Origin: Prorocentrum cordatum
Lineage: Eukaryota; Sar; Dinophyceae; Prorocentrales; Prorocentraceae
Reading direction: 5' to 3'
Assembly: GCA_963575745.1 (NCBI GenBank)
Contig: CAUYUJ010017896.1
Location: 76,806-140,805, forward strand
Length of the DNA: 64,000 nt
The translations under genes and the position numbers were made by a program. Shown here in pieces: positions 63,012 to 64,000 of this stretch. Below the pieces are notes generated by a model. That model worked only from the letters and a program-made list of their open reading frames with translations, was not told the origin of the DNA and did no database searches. The number at the start of each line of letters is the position of its first letter. Positions within the stretch are counted from its first letter, which is position 1.

Positions 63012-63252
63012 GAGCAGTGGCGAAGCGTCCTGTCTTGCCTATAGCCCCACCAGGGGCTGTTCAACGCTGTTCTAAGAACCTGTTGCGGTCTGCACGAAGT
63101 CATCTTAGAACATGTCTGGCTGAGACTGCCTTGCTTTAGCACATCGGGCTCATGCTCAAAGAACACTTTTTGGGGGGTCTCAGAAAAGTTCTGGACCCTA
63201 AGAACCTCTCGTGGTAGGCCTCTAGCCATGCTGGGACGTTCGGTCCCTGCTC
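63012..63252. mobile_element. MITE, family N
   Basis: 241 bp; GAGCAGTGGCGAAGCGTCCT at the left, inverse of GGGACGTTCGGTCCCTGCTC at the right; TTCTAAGAACC palindromes inside. Second copy at 5382-5610. Confidence 0.8.
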
Positions 63253-63366
63253 AGTGCTGTCGCATCGCACGCAGCCCCCGCACCAGAGGACGCCCTTGCC
63301 CACGGTCGTGCTTGCGTGCAGCCCAGGGGGCCCCGATGCCTCGGGAAGGTTCCCGCGGGTCTAATT

Positions 63367-63720
63367 ATACAGTAGGGGCCCGACCGTAAGAAGCCTCCCG
63401 CAGGAAGCCCAACCCTGAGACCCCAGGACGTCCGTTGCTTTCTGGTGTGGGTCCGCCACGCGCAAGGGGGGGGGGGGAGGGGGGGGGCTTCTTAGAAGCA
63501 CCCCTGCTTCTTAGAAGGCGCGGGCCTTATGTATAGATGTGAGGCCGGCGCCTTCTACGAAGCAGCCTCCTTCTAAGAAGCCCTCCCCCCTCCCTCCACC
63601 CCCTAGTGCGCGCCGCCAAGTGGGAACGCCTTCGGAACCCGAGAAGCCCATCGCAAAACCATCGAAACCCGAGAAACCCAGGGCACCCTGGAGGCAAGCA
63701 GGGTGCTTCTCGGCACGGGC
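63367..63720 (+). mobile_element. Family G copy split by a family B-like foldback
   Basis: 63367-63465 and 63610-63720 match the two halves of 62345-62510 and 22476-22676. The insert 63466-63605 has CTTCTTAGAAGCACC and the inverse CTTCTAAGAAGCC at its ends. Confidence 0.6.
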
Positions 63721-63794
63721 CTCCACTGCAGCAGGCGTGGCCCGTCTCCGGCCGCGGTCCGCCCAGCGGGGAAGAGTGAGGAGAGAGGAGGGAG

Positions 63795-63925
63795 GAGGGG
63801 GAGGAGGGGGAGGAGGAGGAGGAGGAGGAGGAGGAGGAGGAGGAGGAGGAGGAGGAGGAGGAGGAGGAGAAGGACGATGAGGAGGAAGAGGAGGAGGAAG
63901 AGGAGGAGGAGAAGGAGGCGGTGGA
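63795..63925. repeat. (GGA)n microsatellite
   Basis: GGA triplets to 63867, then GAGGAA variants. The remainder to 64000 has no supported gene. Confidence 0.95.
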
Positions 63926-64000
63926 GAGCAAGGGCACGCGAGTGGCCCCGAGCTCTCTTTGGAGAGCGCGGGAGGTCGGCATGCGGAGGCGCGAGACCGC

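Noticed and set aside
1-64000. Spliced-leader relics, tRNA and rRNA genes
   Set aside because: I looked for a spliced-leader-like 22-mer and cloverleaf-type genes by eye and found none; a tRNA scan or similarity search could still find one.

Overview
The window looks like nuclear DNA of a dinoflagellate. The evidence is: coding pieces with very GC-rich third codon positions; short exons whose reading frames join only through GT-AG, GC-AG and GA-AG introns; non-LTR retrotransposon remnants with C-terminal C2H2 zinc fingers; and a very high load of short terminal-inverted-repeat (TIR) elements and simple repeats, mainly GGA/CCT and GAT. I saw no rRNA, tRNA, CRISPR array, bacterial operon or recognisable dinoflagellate spliced-leader sequence. 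The species cannot be told from the sequence. All gene calls are by eye without transcripts.

Layout. 0-8.3 kb: tandem repeats, a GC-rich putative coding fragment, a decayed reverse transcriptase (+) at 3.56-4.87 kb, and nested TIR elements. 8.3-15.6 kb: a mutated non-LTR retrotransposon on the minus strand (9.4-13.7 kb) between large GGA/GAT arrays. 15.66-19.33 kb (+): a multi-exon gene, provisionally with an alkaline-phosphatase/sulfatase-like (DUF229-type) segment; three of its introns are TIR elements or belong to repeat families. 18-27.4 kb: dense MITE-like elements, often only tens of bases apart, an assembly gap (23707-23806) and a second retrotransposon tail (minus). 27.4-45.2 kb: a different texture, with short exons separated by purine/pyrimidine-rich DNA that carries many perfect or near-perfect palindromes of 30-60 bp. 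This part holds a run of exons ending at 32481, a repeat-rich lysine/proline protein (33321-34433), a 1.1-kb AATGTCGTT satellite, and a clean 8-exon gene (41462-44525) whose seven introns keep one frame. 46.4-48.3 kb: a transposase-like gene with one frame break. 48.8-54.9 kb: exons of a small basic protein, microsatellites and TIR elements. 55.1-56.9 kb (+): four exons of a DUF229-like C-terminal region; its introns belong to the same repeat families as those at 16-18 kb. 57-64 kb: more TIR elements, GAT/GGA arrays and one minus-strand ORF.

The main signal is intron birth by mobile elements. At least four TIR or repeat families sit exactly at exon joins. Two of them are flanked by 7-8 bp direct repeats that contain the AG|GC splice boundary, a third shows a weaker 5-bp AG|GT repeat, and removing each insert restores the frame. 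A fifth intron appears to come from a 58-bp exon duplication. These resemble introners, which are known in dinoflagellates; the families, their nesting and the duplication-born intron deserve study.
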